Shown here: positions 23,086-31,126 of the stretch, one piece after another
How positions within the stretch are numbered: position 1 is the first letter of the stretch
How the letters are laid out: every line of letters begins with the position of its first letter
DNA from: Anaerolineales bacterium
GTDB taxonomy: Bacteria > Chloroflexota > Anaerolineae > Anaerolineales > Villigracilaceae
DNA length: 35,095 bases
Assembly: GCA_013140605.1 (NCBI GenBank)
Contig: JABFSL010000088.1
Coordinates: forward strand, 1 to 35,095
Direction: 5' to 3'
Made by a program: the position numbers and the translations under genes
The notes under the pieces: model-generated
What the model was told of the DNA's origin: nothing
Database searches by the model: none
What the model saw: only the letters and a program-made list of their open reading frames with translations

Positions 23086-23115
23086 TTGAAAATTCAGGTG
23101 GTGTTCACCTATATA
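23086..23115 (+). promoter_or_regulatory. trxB: trxB promoter with an internal palindrome
   Basis: TTGAAA (23086-23091) and TATATA (23110-23115) are separated by 18 bases, a plausible -35/-10 pair. The spacer contains AGGTG-GTGTT-CACCT (23096-23110), a perfect 5-bp inverted repeat that abuts the -10 box, a position used by MerR-type activators and by repressors. Transcription would begin about 23122, only a few bases before the ATG at 23126, so the message would be almost leaderless. Confidence 0.4.
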
Positions 23116-23125
23116 GGAAAATAGT

Positions 23126-24091
23126 ATGTCCACAAATAATAATGAAAAACATGTAAAAGTCCTGGTACTTGGAGCTGGTCCTGCGGGGTTGTCGGCTGCG
23201 TTATACGCAGCGCGCGCGGAGCTTGAGCCTGTGGTGTTGACAGGTATGCAGTTGGGCGGCCAGGCTGCGCTGACGCATACCATTGAAAATTATCCAGGGT
23301 TCCCAACGGGTGTGGGCGGACCGGAGTTGGGTGAGTTATTCCAGAAGCAAGCTGAAAACTTCGGCGCGAAAGTTGAGTTTGACATGGCTCACGAGGTGGA
23401 TCTGTCACAACGTCCGTTTAAGGTGACAACGGATAACGGCGAATATCTCGCTGATACGTTGATTTTGTCTACAGGCGCGAATCCGACTCATCTCAACATC
23501 CCCGGCGAAGTTGAGTTAACGGGCCGCGGTGTTTCTTATTGCGCCACATGTGACGGCTGGTTCTTCAAGGATAAGAAAGTTGTGATCGTGGGCGGAGGTG
23601 ACTCTGCGCTCGAAGAGGGTCTCTTCATTACACGCTACGCCTCGTCTGTGACCGTGATCCATCGCCGCGACGAATTCAGGGCCAGCCCTGTTTTACAGAA
23701 ACGCGCCAAGGATCATCCAAAGATGAATTTCATTCTGGACACAGTTGTGACCGAGGTGATTGGTTCGGATAAAGTTACAACCTTGAAGTTGAAAAATGTG
23801 AAGACTGGCGCTGAATCCACTTTTGATACGGATGGCTTTTTCGTCTTTATCGGCCATGTGCCGAACACGCAGATGTTCAAGGGTCAACTTGAAATGAGCG
23901 ACCTTGGCTATGTCATCGTTAATGAAAAAATGGAGACGAGTGTCGAAGGTGTGTATGCGGCGGGCGAGATCGCTGATCCGCATTTCAGGCAGGTGATCAC
24001 ATCGGCTGGGATGGGCGCGGCGGCCGCCATTCAGGCGACTCGCTTCCTCGAAGCCGAAGCTGCTCCTTTGGAAGAATCAGCCAACAGTTGA
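23126..24091 (+). CDS. trxB: Thioredoxin reductase
   Basis: This 321-residue FAD enzyme reduces thioredoxin with NADPH in the cytoplasm. FAD binding is shown by VLGAGPAGLSAALYAARAEL near the N-terminus and by the C-terminal GVYAAGEIAD block (Glu where many have Asp). The redox-active pair is Cys139-Ala-Thr-Cys142 in SYCATCDGWF. NADPH binding is shown by VGGGDSALEEGLF and the phosphate-binding HRRDEFRAS, which indicates NADPH rather than NADH. The length is normal for the low-molecular-weight type. A purine-rich AGGAAAA precedes the ATG by about eight bases. It is followed by a terminator at 24180, so it is a single-gene unit. Confidence 0.95.
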   Translation: MSTNNNEKHVKVLVLGAGPAGLSAALYAARAELEPVVLTGMQLGGQAALTHTIENYPGFPTGVGGPELGELFQKQAENFGAKVEFDMAHEVDLSQRPFKVTTDNGEYLADTLILSTGANPTHLNIPGEVELTGRGVSYCATCDGWFFKDKKVVIVGGGDSALEEGLFITRYASSVTVIHRRDEFRASPVLQKRAKDHPKMNFILDTVVTEVIGSDKVTTLKLKNVKTGAESTFDTDGFFVFIGHVPNTQMFKGQLEMSDLGYVIVNEKMETSVEGVYAAGEIADPHFRQVITSAGMGAAAAIQATRFLEAEAAPLEESANS

Positions 24092-24179
24092 GAATGATGC
24101 GATGAAATAAAGCGAGTCAAACTTAACGGGTAGTTGATTCTGGTTAAGCGGCAGAATCCAATCTGATGGAATTTCCCAT

Positions 24180-24224
24180 GAAAAGGTCTCTTGCCAAATC
24201 GGCAGAATAGAGGCCTTTTTTTGA
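24180..24224 (+). terminator. Rho-independent terminator after trxB
   Basis: AAGGTCTCT (from 24183) pairs with AGAGGCCTT (ending about 24217, one G-U), with a nested GCC/GGC, followed by a run of seven T. It lies about 90 bases past the trxB stop codon and before mdh. The remainder of the 24092-24336 gap is AT-rich and presumably holds the mdh promoter; a TAGAAT at 24293-24298 is a possible -10 box. Confidence 0.75.
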
Positions 24225-24303
24225 TTGTTTTGGTCAATTTGTGTGAAAAAACATGTGACATTTTGTACTTTTGGTCTTTAATACTTTCGGATAGAATTAC
24301 TAA

Positions 24304-25272
<969 letters not shown>

Positions 25273-25277
25273 AACCT

Positions 25278-25326
25278 GTCAAAGGTCGAAAGTCAAAGGT
25301 TACAAACCTGACTTTCGACCTTTGAC
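25278..25326. repeat. Perfect 18-bp hairpin between mdh and citrate synthase
   Basis: GTCAAAGGTCGAAAGTCA (25278-25295) is the exact reverse complement of 25309-25326, and GGTT/AACC pair again inside the 13-base loop. Within each arm GTCGAAAGTC-like units are repeated (AAAGGTCGAAAGTCAAAGGT), so it resembles a repeat family. No T run follows. As RNA it would be very stable, so it may stabilise or separate the two messages of an operon. Confidence 0.75.
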
Positions 25327-25354
25327 TTTCGACTAGAAAAAATAGGAGTTCATA

Positions 25355-26680
25355 ATGATTCTTCACGAACAAATTTCAGCTCAATTGCCTGCATGGCGCG
25401 AACGCATTAAGTCTCTTTCGAAGGAACATGCCGAAGTTGTTGTTGACCATGTGACAGTCGGTCAGATCGTCGGCGGGATGCGCGATATCAAATCCCTGCT
25501 CACCGATGTATCTTTCGTTGATCCTGCTCACGGTATTCTCTTCCGCGGCATGCCCATCCCCGAAGTGTTGAAGAAGCTGCCCAAGGCTCGTGGCGGCAAG
25601 ATGCCTTTGGTGGGTGGTTTCTATTACCTGCTCATGATTGGTGAACTGCCGACCAAGGAACAGGCGCAGGAAGTGGAAGCCGAATGGGCCAAACGCTCCG
25701 TAGTGCCAGACTATGTGTATAAGATGCTCAAGACGATGCCGAAAGAGACTCATCCGATGACTCTCTTCTCGCAGGCTGTTCTTGCTTTGCAAAATGGTTC
25801 GGTCTTCGCGCATCGATATCACACCATGAAGAAGGATGTTTATTGGGAAGCTGCCCTCGAAGACAGCCTCGACCTGACCGCCAAACTTCCCATTATTGCC
25901 GCCTACATTTATCGCATGAAATATTTTGGCGAGAGCAAGAAGCCGAAATACAATCCCAAGTTGGATTACGGCGCAAACTTCTCCAAGATGATGGGCGTTG
26001 CCGATAAGAAGGGCTATGCTGAACTTGCCCGCCTGTATTTCATTTTGCACTCAGACCATGAGTCTGGAAATGTCTCCGCCCATACCATGCACCTCGTCGG
26101 GTCCGCTCTCTCCGACCCATACCTTTCCTTCTCCGCCGCGCTTAACGGTCTTGCTGGACCTTTGCATGGTCTGGCAAATCAAGAGTGTCTTGGCTGGTTG
26201 TTGGAAGTCCACCAGAAATTCAACGGCGTTCCCTCCCGCGAAGACTTGTACAAATTCGCATGGGATACACTCAATGGCGGACATGTCATCCCCGGTTATG
26301 GTCACGCTGTCTTGCGCGTACCTGATCCACGCTTTACCGCGCAAATGGAATTCGCCAAGAAGCGCTTCCCCGAAGATGAACTCATCCGCCTTGCGGATAT
26401 GGTGTTCGATGTAGTGCCCGCCGTTCTTCGCGAACAAGGCAAGGCCAAGAATCCCGCCCCGAATGTGGATGCGATCTCTGGTTCCTTGCAGTATTACTAC
26501 GGCATCCGCGATTTCGATTTCTATACTGTCTTGTTCGGCGTTGGCCGCGCCCTCGGTGTAACCGCCAACTTCGTCTGGGCGCGTGCGCTTGGCATGCCGC
26601 TTGAGAGACCCAAGTCACTCACCACCAAGATGCTGGAAGATGTGGTCGCGAAGGCTGCAGTAGCTGCTCAGCCTGCATAA
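25355..26680 (+). CDS. gltA: Citrate synthase (mitochondrial-like type)
   Basis: Citrate synthase condenses acetyl-CoA with oxaloacetate in the cytoplasm. The 441-residue sequence aligns by motif with the mitochondrial type rather than with E. coli GltA: HSDHESGNVSAHTMHLVGSA and NGLAGPLHGLANQE. Catalytic residues are His271 (PLHGLAN), His317 (GYGHAVLR) and Asp372 (NVDAISG), exactly three less than the pig numbering. Arg410 and Arg418 (WARALGMPLERP) fit substrate-binding positions. AGGAG lies about seven bases before the ATG. It follows mdh, with which it is likely co-expressed, and ends at a strong terminator. Re-type citrate synthase is excluded, since the fold motifs are those of the Si type. 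Confidence 0.95.
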   Translation: MILHEQISAQLPAWRERIKSLSKEHAEVVVDHVTVGQIVGGMRDIKSLLTDVSFVDPAHGILFRGMPIPEVLKKLPKARGGKMPLVGGFYYLLMIGELPTKEQAQEVEAEWAKRSVVPDYVYKMLKTMPKETHPMTLFSQAVLALQNGSVFAHRYHTMKKDVYWEAALEDSLDLTAKLPIIAAYIYRMKYFGESKKPKYNPKLDYGANFSKMMGVADKKGYAELARLYFILHSDHESGNVSAHTMHLVGSALSDPYLSFSAALNGLAGPLHGLANQECLGWLLEVHQKFNGVPSREDLYKFAWDTLNGGHVIPGYGHAVLRVPDPRFTAQMEFAKKRFPEDELIRLADMVFDVVPAVLREQGKAKNPAPNVDAISGSLQYYYGIRDFDFYTVLFGVGRALGVTANFVWARALGMPLERPKSLTTKMLEDVVAKAAVAAQPA

Positions 26681-26698
26681 TCAGATTTCAATCCAAAC

Positions 26699-26735
26699 AA
26701 AAAACTTCCGAGAAATTTCTCGGAAGTTTTTTGTT
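26699..26735 (+). terminator. Rho-independent terminator after citrate synthase
   Basis: The 34-base sequence 26699-26732 is a perfect palindrome: AAAAAACTTCCGAGAAA on the left and its reverse complement on the right, ending in TTTTTT. It follows the gltA stop by about 20 bases. It is symmetric and could also serve the minus-strand oligopeptidase unit. Confidence 0.88.
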
Positions 26736-26761
26736 ACCTCATTTACCTTACGCGCCCAATA

Positions 26762-26830
26762 GTGATTCCCTGAGCGGAGCGAAGGGTCTCTGAGATAATC
26801 GTAGAGGTTCTTCGCTTTGCTCAGAACGAC
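26762..26830. repeat. Palindromic intergenic repeat (GAGCGGAGCGAAG type)
   Basis: GAGC-GG-AGCGAAG (26772-26784) mirrors CTTCGCT-TT-GCTC (about 26810-26822), with CTCT and AGAG pairing inside. The element GATTCCCTGAGCGG...CTCAGAACGAC lies between the convergent citrate synthase and oligopeptidase genes. It is one more of the several palindrome families in this window. Confidence 0.7.
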
Positions 26831-26845
26831 ATCGCTTAAGCTGAT

Positions 26846-28906
26846 TTACCTCACGTTAAGCTTATCGATCAAAAACGCATAATCCTGCGCCACCTCTTTC
26901 AGGAAGTCATAACGTCCGCTTGCTCCGGCGTGACCCGAATCATAGTTGGTGTACAGCACGATCAGGTTATCGTCAGTTTTCATTTCGCGGAGTTTGGCCG
27001 CGAACTTGACTGGTTCCCAATACGCCACACGCGGATCGTTCAGCCCGGTGGTAATGAGCATGTGCGGATAATCTTTGGCGCGGATGTTATCGTAGGGTGA
27101 ATAAGACATCATGTAGTCGAAGTATTCCTTATCATCAGGGTTGCCCCATTGATCATATTCAAGCGTGGTCAACGGAATACTTGGGTCGCTCATTGTGGTA
27201 ACCACATCTACAAATGGGACTTTGCAGATTACGGCTTTGAAGAGGTCAGGCCGCATGGTCGCGCATGCCCCGACGAGCAGTCCGCCCGCAGAGCCGCCCA
27301 TGATGGCAAGTTTTTGTGGGGATGTGAATCCTTCCTTGATGAGAAGCTTGGCGCAGGCGATGAAATCGGTAAAGGTATTTTTCTTGCTCATCATCTTGCC
27401 ATCTTCATACCAGTCGCGTCCCATGTCTGAGCCGCCGCGAATGTGTCCGATGGCGAAGACGAATCCACGGTCAAGAAGAGAGAAGCGGGCGGAGCTAAAT
27501 GTCGCATCAATGGTCGCGCCGTAGGAGCCGTATCCATACATAAGCGCGGGATTATTCCCATCCCTGGTCAATCCCTTTTTGTAAACAATTGAAATAGGAA
27601 CTTGCGTGCCATCGGATGCCGTGGCATGGATTCTTTCCGATACATATTGAGTCTTGTCGTAGCCGCTGGGAATTTCATCTTCTTTCTTTAGCTCCCATTC
27701 GCCGCTGCCCACGTGATAATCAATGATGGAATTAGGCGTGATGAGGGACGAGTAATAAAGACGCAGTAGATCGGTTTTGAACTCAGGATTGGTTTCAAGA
27801 TAAACGTTATACGCTGGCTCGGGAAATTGTATGTAACGCACATTCCCCAATCCATCGGCATCGCTGATGCGGAGTTGTTTGAGTCCGCCCTTGCGTTCGG
27901 TGACAACGATAAAATCATCGAAGGTGTCCACACCATCTACAAGCACATCCGCGCGATGGGGAATGACCTCCTGCCAATTTTCCTTTTGCGGATTTTCAAC
28001 TTGAGCAACACTTAACTTGAAGTTTTTGGCGTTGTCATTGTGGACTATAAAGAATCTGCCTTTGTGATGTGCGGCAGAATATTCAAGCCCCTTGATGCGT
28101 GGCTGCAAGATGCGCAATTCTTCTTCGGGATGGCTGGCGGACAGAAAACGCACCTCGCGTGTTGTGGTGTTGTAGTGATACGTTGTGATGTAAGCATCAT
28201 CGCGTGTCTTGGACATATACAAGAAATATGTTTCGTCATCTTCGTGCAGGATGAGCCTGTCCTGCGCAGGGTCAGTGCCGATCTTGTGACCCCATAATTT
28301 ATTTGGCCGCTGCGCATCGTCCAGCGTTGTGTAAAAAATAGTCTCGCTGTCATTAGCCCATTCCGCTCCGCCGCGTTCGTAGGCGCTTCCTGATGTGTTC
28401 TCGATTACTTCAGGATAAAACTCGCCGCTTTTTAAATTCTTGATGTAAAGCGTATAAATTTCCCTTCCGCCATAATCCACTGAATAAACCAGTTTGTCAC
28501 CATCAGGGCTGACGGAAAATGCGCCGACACTGCAAAAGGATTTCCCTTCAGCTAGTTGATTCTGATCAAGCAGGATTTCCTCCGCCGATTCAAGCGATCC
28601 CTGCTTGCGGCAAAAGATGGGATATTGCTTTCCCTGCTCGTCGCGCGAATAATAAAAATATCCACCTCTTTTCTCAGGGACAGTTGAATCATCCTCTTTG
28701 ATACGCGCCTTCATCTCTGAGAATAATTTTTCCTGCAGCGGCTTTGTGTGCTGCATGATCTCTTCGAGATAATCGCTTTCGGCGCGCAGATGCTTCATCG
28801 TTTCAGGATCGTTTTTATCGCGCATCCAATAATAATCGTCGATGCGGGTCGAGCCGTGTTGTTCGATCTCGTGCGGGCGCTTCGATGCAATGGGAAATGA
28901 TGACAT
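26846..28906 (-). CDS. ptrB: Oligopeptidase B (S9A prolyl oligopeptidase family)
   Basis: This 686-residue cytoplasmic serine peptidase cuts short peptides, typically after Arg or Lys. It has an N-terminal beta-propeller (about 75-400) gating a C-terminal alpha/beta-hydrolase domain. The triad is Ser539 (GGSAGGLL), Asp624 (GLNDPRV) and His659 (SGHAGASG). The PLTTLEYDQWGNP block aligns with the PLTTGEFEEWGNP block of E. coli oligopeptidase B, whose two Glu residues shape the P1 pocket; here one Glu is kept and the other is Asp, so basic P1 preference is likely but may be altered. No signal peptide is seen. The start codon lies 19 bases after the DinB-like gene's stop, so the two are probably co-transcribed with the antiporter gene. 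Confidence 0.93.
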   Translation of the reverse strand: MSSFPIASKRPHEIEQHGSTRIDDYYWMRDKNDPETMKHLRAESDYLEEIMQHTKPLQEKLFSEMKARIKEDDSTVPEKRGGYFYYSRDEQGKQYPIFCRKQGSLESAEEILLDQNQLAEGKSFCSVGAFSVSPDGDKLVYSVDYGGREIYTLYIKNLKSGEFYPEVIENTSGSAYERGGAEWANDSETIFYTTLDDAQRPNKLWGHKIGTDPAQDRLILHEDDETYFLYMSKTRDDAYITTYHYNTTTREVRFLSASHPEEELRILQPRIKGLEYSAAHHKGRFFIVHNDNAKNFKLSVAQVENPQKENWQEVIPHRADVLVDGVDTFDDFIVVTERKGGLKQLRISDADGLGNVRYIQFPEPAYNVYLETNPEFKTDLLRLYYSSLITPNSIIDYHVGSGEWELKKEDEIPSGYDKTQYVSERIHATASDGTQVPISIVYKKGLTRDGNNPALMYGYGSYGATIDATFSSARFSLLDRGFVFAIGHIRGGSDMGRDWYEDGKMMSKKNTFTDFIACAKLLIKEGFTSPQKLAIMGGSAGGLLVGACATMRPDLFKAVICKVPFVDVVTTMSDPSIPLTTLEYDQWGNPDDKEYFDYMMSYSPYDNIRAKDYPHMLITTGLNDPRVAYWEPVKFAAKLREMKTDDNLIVLYTNYDSGHAGASGRYDFLKEVAQDYAFLIDKLNVR

Positions 28907-28925
28907 GCGTTCTCCGTGGTGACTA

Positions 28926-29468
28926 TTAAAATTGTTTTACATTTGGCAGATATTTTTCATGCAGACATGCCATGTGATGTTCCACGTGGCCGACCATCAT
29001 GTGGATCAATGCCCGCGCGCTGACTGTCGCTCCGCTGGCGGTGCCGAGCCGTGAGACAGACTCATTGCTCATGTTTTTTATGGCGAGAATATTTGCGCGG
29101 CGCAGAAGTTCAAATTCATTGATTAAATCGCTGAGTGAGGAATTGTCAAACCCAGCCTCGCGAACATAATCATCCTGCTCAAAGCCGGGGAGTGGAATCT
29201 GATCATTGCGCGAAATGCGCAGCAGTCTGTAGGAAAAGACGCGCTCTACATCTGTCAGATGGCCGATCACTTCTTTGATGGACCATTCCGCAGGTCCGAA
29301 TTTGAAGCGGGCTTGTTCGTCAGTCAAATGCCCGAGTGCGGATATGATCTCATCAATTTGCAAAGGCAGAGCCGCGATCACATCAATTCTGGAGATTGCG
29401 CGTTGAACGTAATCAGAATAAAAAGAGGCGTATTCATCGCTTGCGGGGGCTTGAATCTGGGTTGTCAT
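28926..29468 (-). CDS. DinB superfamily (DinB_2-like) protein
   Basis: This 180-residue four-helix-bundle protein has the DinB/YfiT metal-binding triad: His70 (EVIGHLTDVER), His161 and His165 (GHVEHHMACLHEKYL). Such proteins bind a divalent metal and, in some cases, act as thiol-dependent S-transferases (for example bacillithiol or mycothiol transferases) or maleylpyruvate isomerase-like enzymes. The exact reaction is unknown here. The ATG overlaps the antiporter stop by four bases, and the oligopeptidase gene starts 19 bases downstream, so all three form one minus-strand unit. Confidence 0.85.
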   Translation of the reverse strand: MTTQIQAPASDEYASFYSDYVQRAISRIDVIAALPLQIDEIISALGHLTDEQARFKFGPAEWSIKEVIGHLTDVERVFSYRLLRISRNDQIPLPGFEQDDYVREAGFDNSSLSDLINEFELLRRANILAIKNMSNESVSRLGTASGATVSARALIHMMVGHVEHHMACLHEKYLPNVKQF

Positions 29469-30760
29469 TTTGTTTCTCCTTGTGTGGATGGTGAAAGATC
29501 GCGGCTGTCATTCAATAGTTGCCAGCCTTTGGTCAAAACATACTTGAACCATGTACCTGCGAAAAGAGAAGTGACAATGGCGATGGACACCAGCGTTACG
29601 AAAAATACTTCGTTGATGATGCCAAGGTCAAATGCGACCGTGGCCAGCACGATGCCGGGGCCGCCTCTGGTGCTCATGGCGACGCCTAAATTAAAACTTG
29701 ACAGCCAATCTGTCTTTAAAAGTTTTGCTGAGAGTACCGTACCCAGTAATTGGAATAAGGTTGTGAAGGCCAGGAAGAAAAGAAAGAACAACGGCTCAAA
29801 GTTATGAACGAAATCCAGTTTCAAGCCGACGATGGCGAAATAAAGCGGGACGAAAAGCGCCAGCGAGAAATCCTTGACATTGTTTTTGGCAGGCCGCAGG
29901 AATTTGCGCGGCATGAGGCCGATTACGATTCCCGCCAGAAGCGCGCCAAAAACAACATTGACGCTTAATAGACTCGCGATTGCCGCGAAAAGGAAACATA
30001 CAAAGAGAACGTATCCGGAGATGGATGAGCGGATGAGCAAGTTATATCTGCTGCGGATCAGGGTTAACATCACTCTGGGCATGAGAAACAGGGTCAGTCC
30101 GAAGAAGACGATGGTCAAAATAATCGAGGATGTGATCTGCCAGATCGATGGTGTTTCCGCGCTGACCAATCCTGTGGCAACGGCTAAAACGATCCACAAT
30201 AAAACATCATGGATGGTTGCGATGGAAAGCACGATTTTTGCAAAGCGCGTATTCATGACCCCCAAATCCATGAAGATCTTGGAGATGACGGGAATGGATG
30301 TGATGGCTGTCGCGATGGCGATCACAAGCTGCAGAGCGACGATGTTGTTCTTTACACCCAGATAAGGCGTGAAATCATATACTGATGGCGCGACCCAGCC
30401 TGCCACGAATGGGAGAACTGTCGAGCCGATGATCAGAACCAGGATGATTTTTCTGTCTTCACGGTCGAGCGATTTTTCGATTTCGAAGCCAGAGATGAAC
30501 ATCAGCAGGATCAATCCCAGCCAGGACATCAACGAGATCAGTTTTCCCTCTGATTCAAAAGCTGAAAACAACCATGTGTAGGCATTGGGAAAAAAATATC
30601 CCAAGGCTGTTGGGCCGAGCAGGAGTCCGCCGAAAATTTCGCCGATCACTCTAGGGAGTTTCAGCCTGTTCAGTAAGAATCCAAAGGTGTGTGAAAATAA
30701 AAGGAGCAAAACAATTGCAAAAAAGAAACGGGTCAACTCCATGTCGGTGAGAGAATTCAT
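29465..30760 (-). CDS. Cation:proton antiporter (CPA2 family)
   Basis: This 431-residue inner-membrane protein has about 12 or 13 hydrophobic spans and belongs to the CPA2 group of Na+/H+ or K+/H+ exchangers. Family features are the first span with GEIFGGLLLGP, the FISGFEIE segment, and the core region at residues 180-190 (SIATIHDVLLW). At the position where electrogenic exchangers have Asp-Asp and KefC-type have Gln-Asp, this protein has His184-Asp185, so ion choice and stoichiometry are uncertain. The transporter ends with the membrane domain, with no TrkA-N/RCK regulatory domain. The ATG at 30760 follows a purine-rich AAGGAAAG about 11 bases upstream. First gene of the antiporter/DinB/oligopeptidase unit. 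Confidence 0.9.
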   Translation of the reverse strand: MNSLTDMELTRFFFAIVLLLLFSHTFGFLLNRLKLPRVIGEIFGGLLLGPTALGYFFPNAYTWLFSAFESEGKLISLMSWLGLILLMFISGFEIEKSLDREDRKIILVLIIGSTVLPFVAGWVAPSVYDFTPYLGVKNNIVALQLVIAIATAITSIPVISKIFMDLGVMNTRFAKIVLSIATIHDVLLWIVLAVATGLVSAETPSIWQITSSIILTIVFFGLTLFLMPRVMLTLIRSRYNLLIRSSISGYVLFVCFLFAAIASLLSVNVVFGALLAGIVIGLMPRKFLRPAKNNVKDFSLALFVPLYFAIVGLKLDFVHNFEPLFFLFFLAFTTLFQLLGTVLSAKLLKTDWLSSFNLGVAMSTRGGPGIVLATVAFDLGIINEVFFVTLVSIAIVTSLFAGTWFKYVLTKGWQLLNDSRDLSPSTQGETK

Positions 30761-30840
30761 TTAGGTGTACTTTCCTTTTCGTTGTAAATTGGGAGCGTTG
30801 CAGGCGTGAGAATGTTATTCATTGTGGCCACTATTTTGGA

Positions 30841-30846
30841 ATTATA
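30841..30846 (-). promoter_or_regulatory. -10 box for the antiporter unit
   Basis: Consensus TATAAT on the minus strand, 81 bases before the antiporter ATG. No good -35 hexamer stands at 17 bases. Transcription would start near 30834. Confidence 0.4.
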
Positions 30847-30936
30847 GCTCAAAGATATTGCGCGCGATCGCTGCTTAATTTCCAAAAAATGAAAATTCGA
30901 GCGAAAATAAATTTCCCAATGAGATCGCCCTCTTTT

Positions 30937-30963
30937 TTGACGGGATAAAGCCTGCATTATAAT
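30937..30963 (+). promoter_or_regulatory. Promoter of the first SUMF1 lipoprotein gene
   Basis: TTGACG (30937-30942) and TATAAT (30958-30963) are strong hexamers with a short 15-base spacer; TAATAA at 30960-30965 would give 17. Transcription would start about 30970, placing the structured leader in the message. Confidence 0.5.
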
Positions 30964-30969
30964 AATATG

Positions 30970-31108
30970 CATCTCGCTTATGCTGCGAGATGATTTGAGC
31001 AGCTTATCCCAGCGGAAATTCCCCCCTAGTTCTTACTCTGTGAGCTTTCATTCCATTGTGAATGGAATCCTCTCTTTTGATGAATAGCTTTATTCCCTGG
31101 GACTGCTC
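30970..31108 (+). promoter_or_regulatory. Long structured 5' leader of the SUMF1 lipoprotein gene
   Basis: Three stems are visible. CATCTCGC (30970-30977) pairs with GCGAGATG (30985-30992). A closing stem of GAGCAG (30997-31002) and TCCCAG (31007-31012), with a CTTA bulge, pairs with the continuous CTGGGACTGCTC (31097-31108), twelve base pairs in all. Inside, ATTCCATT (31050-31057) pairs with AATGGAAT (31061-31068). The AAAAGGAG ribosome binding site lies just after the closing stem. I cannot match it to a known riboswitch class, including c-di-GMP types. It could be a new regulatory RNA or a stabilising leader. Confidence 0.5.
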
Positions 31109-31126
31109 AGTAGAAAAGGAGATTTA

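Larger units (their letters stand above)
30761..31126. other. Divergent promoter region with structured leader
   Basis: This 366-base gap separates the antiporter (minus) from the first SUMF1 lipoprotein gene (plus). It holds a TATAAT box for the minus strand (30841-30846), a promoter for the plus strand (30937-30963) and a long structured leader (30970-31108). A 21-codon minus-strand frame (30822-30757) ends in a TGA that overlaps the antiporter ATG and could be a leader peptide, but it has no good ribosome binding site. No other gene is supported. Confidence 0.5.

Noticed and set aside
30757-30972. 71-codon minus-strand frame upstream of the antiporter
   Set aside because: The TATAAT box at 30841-30846 lies inside it, so most of it would be upstream of the transcript; only its last 21 codons might be translated.
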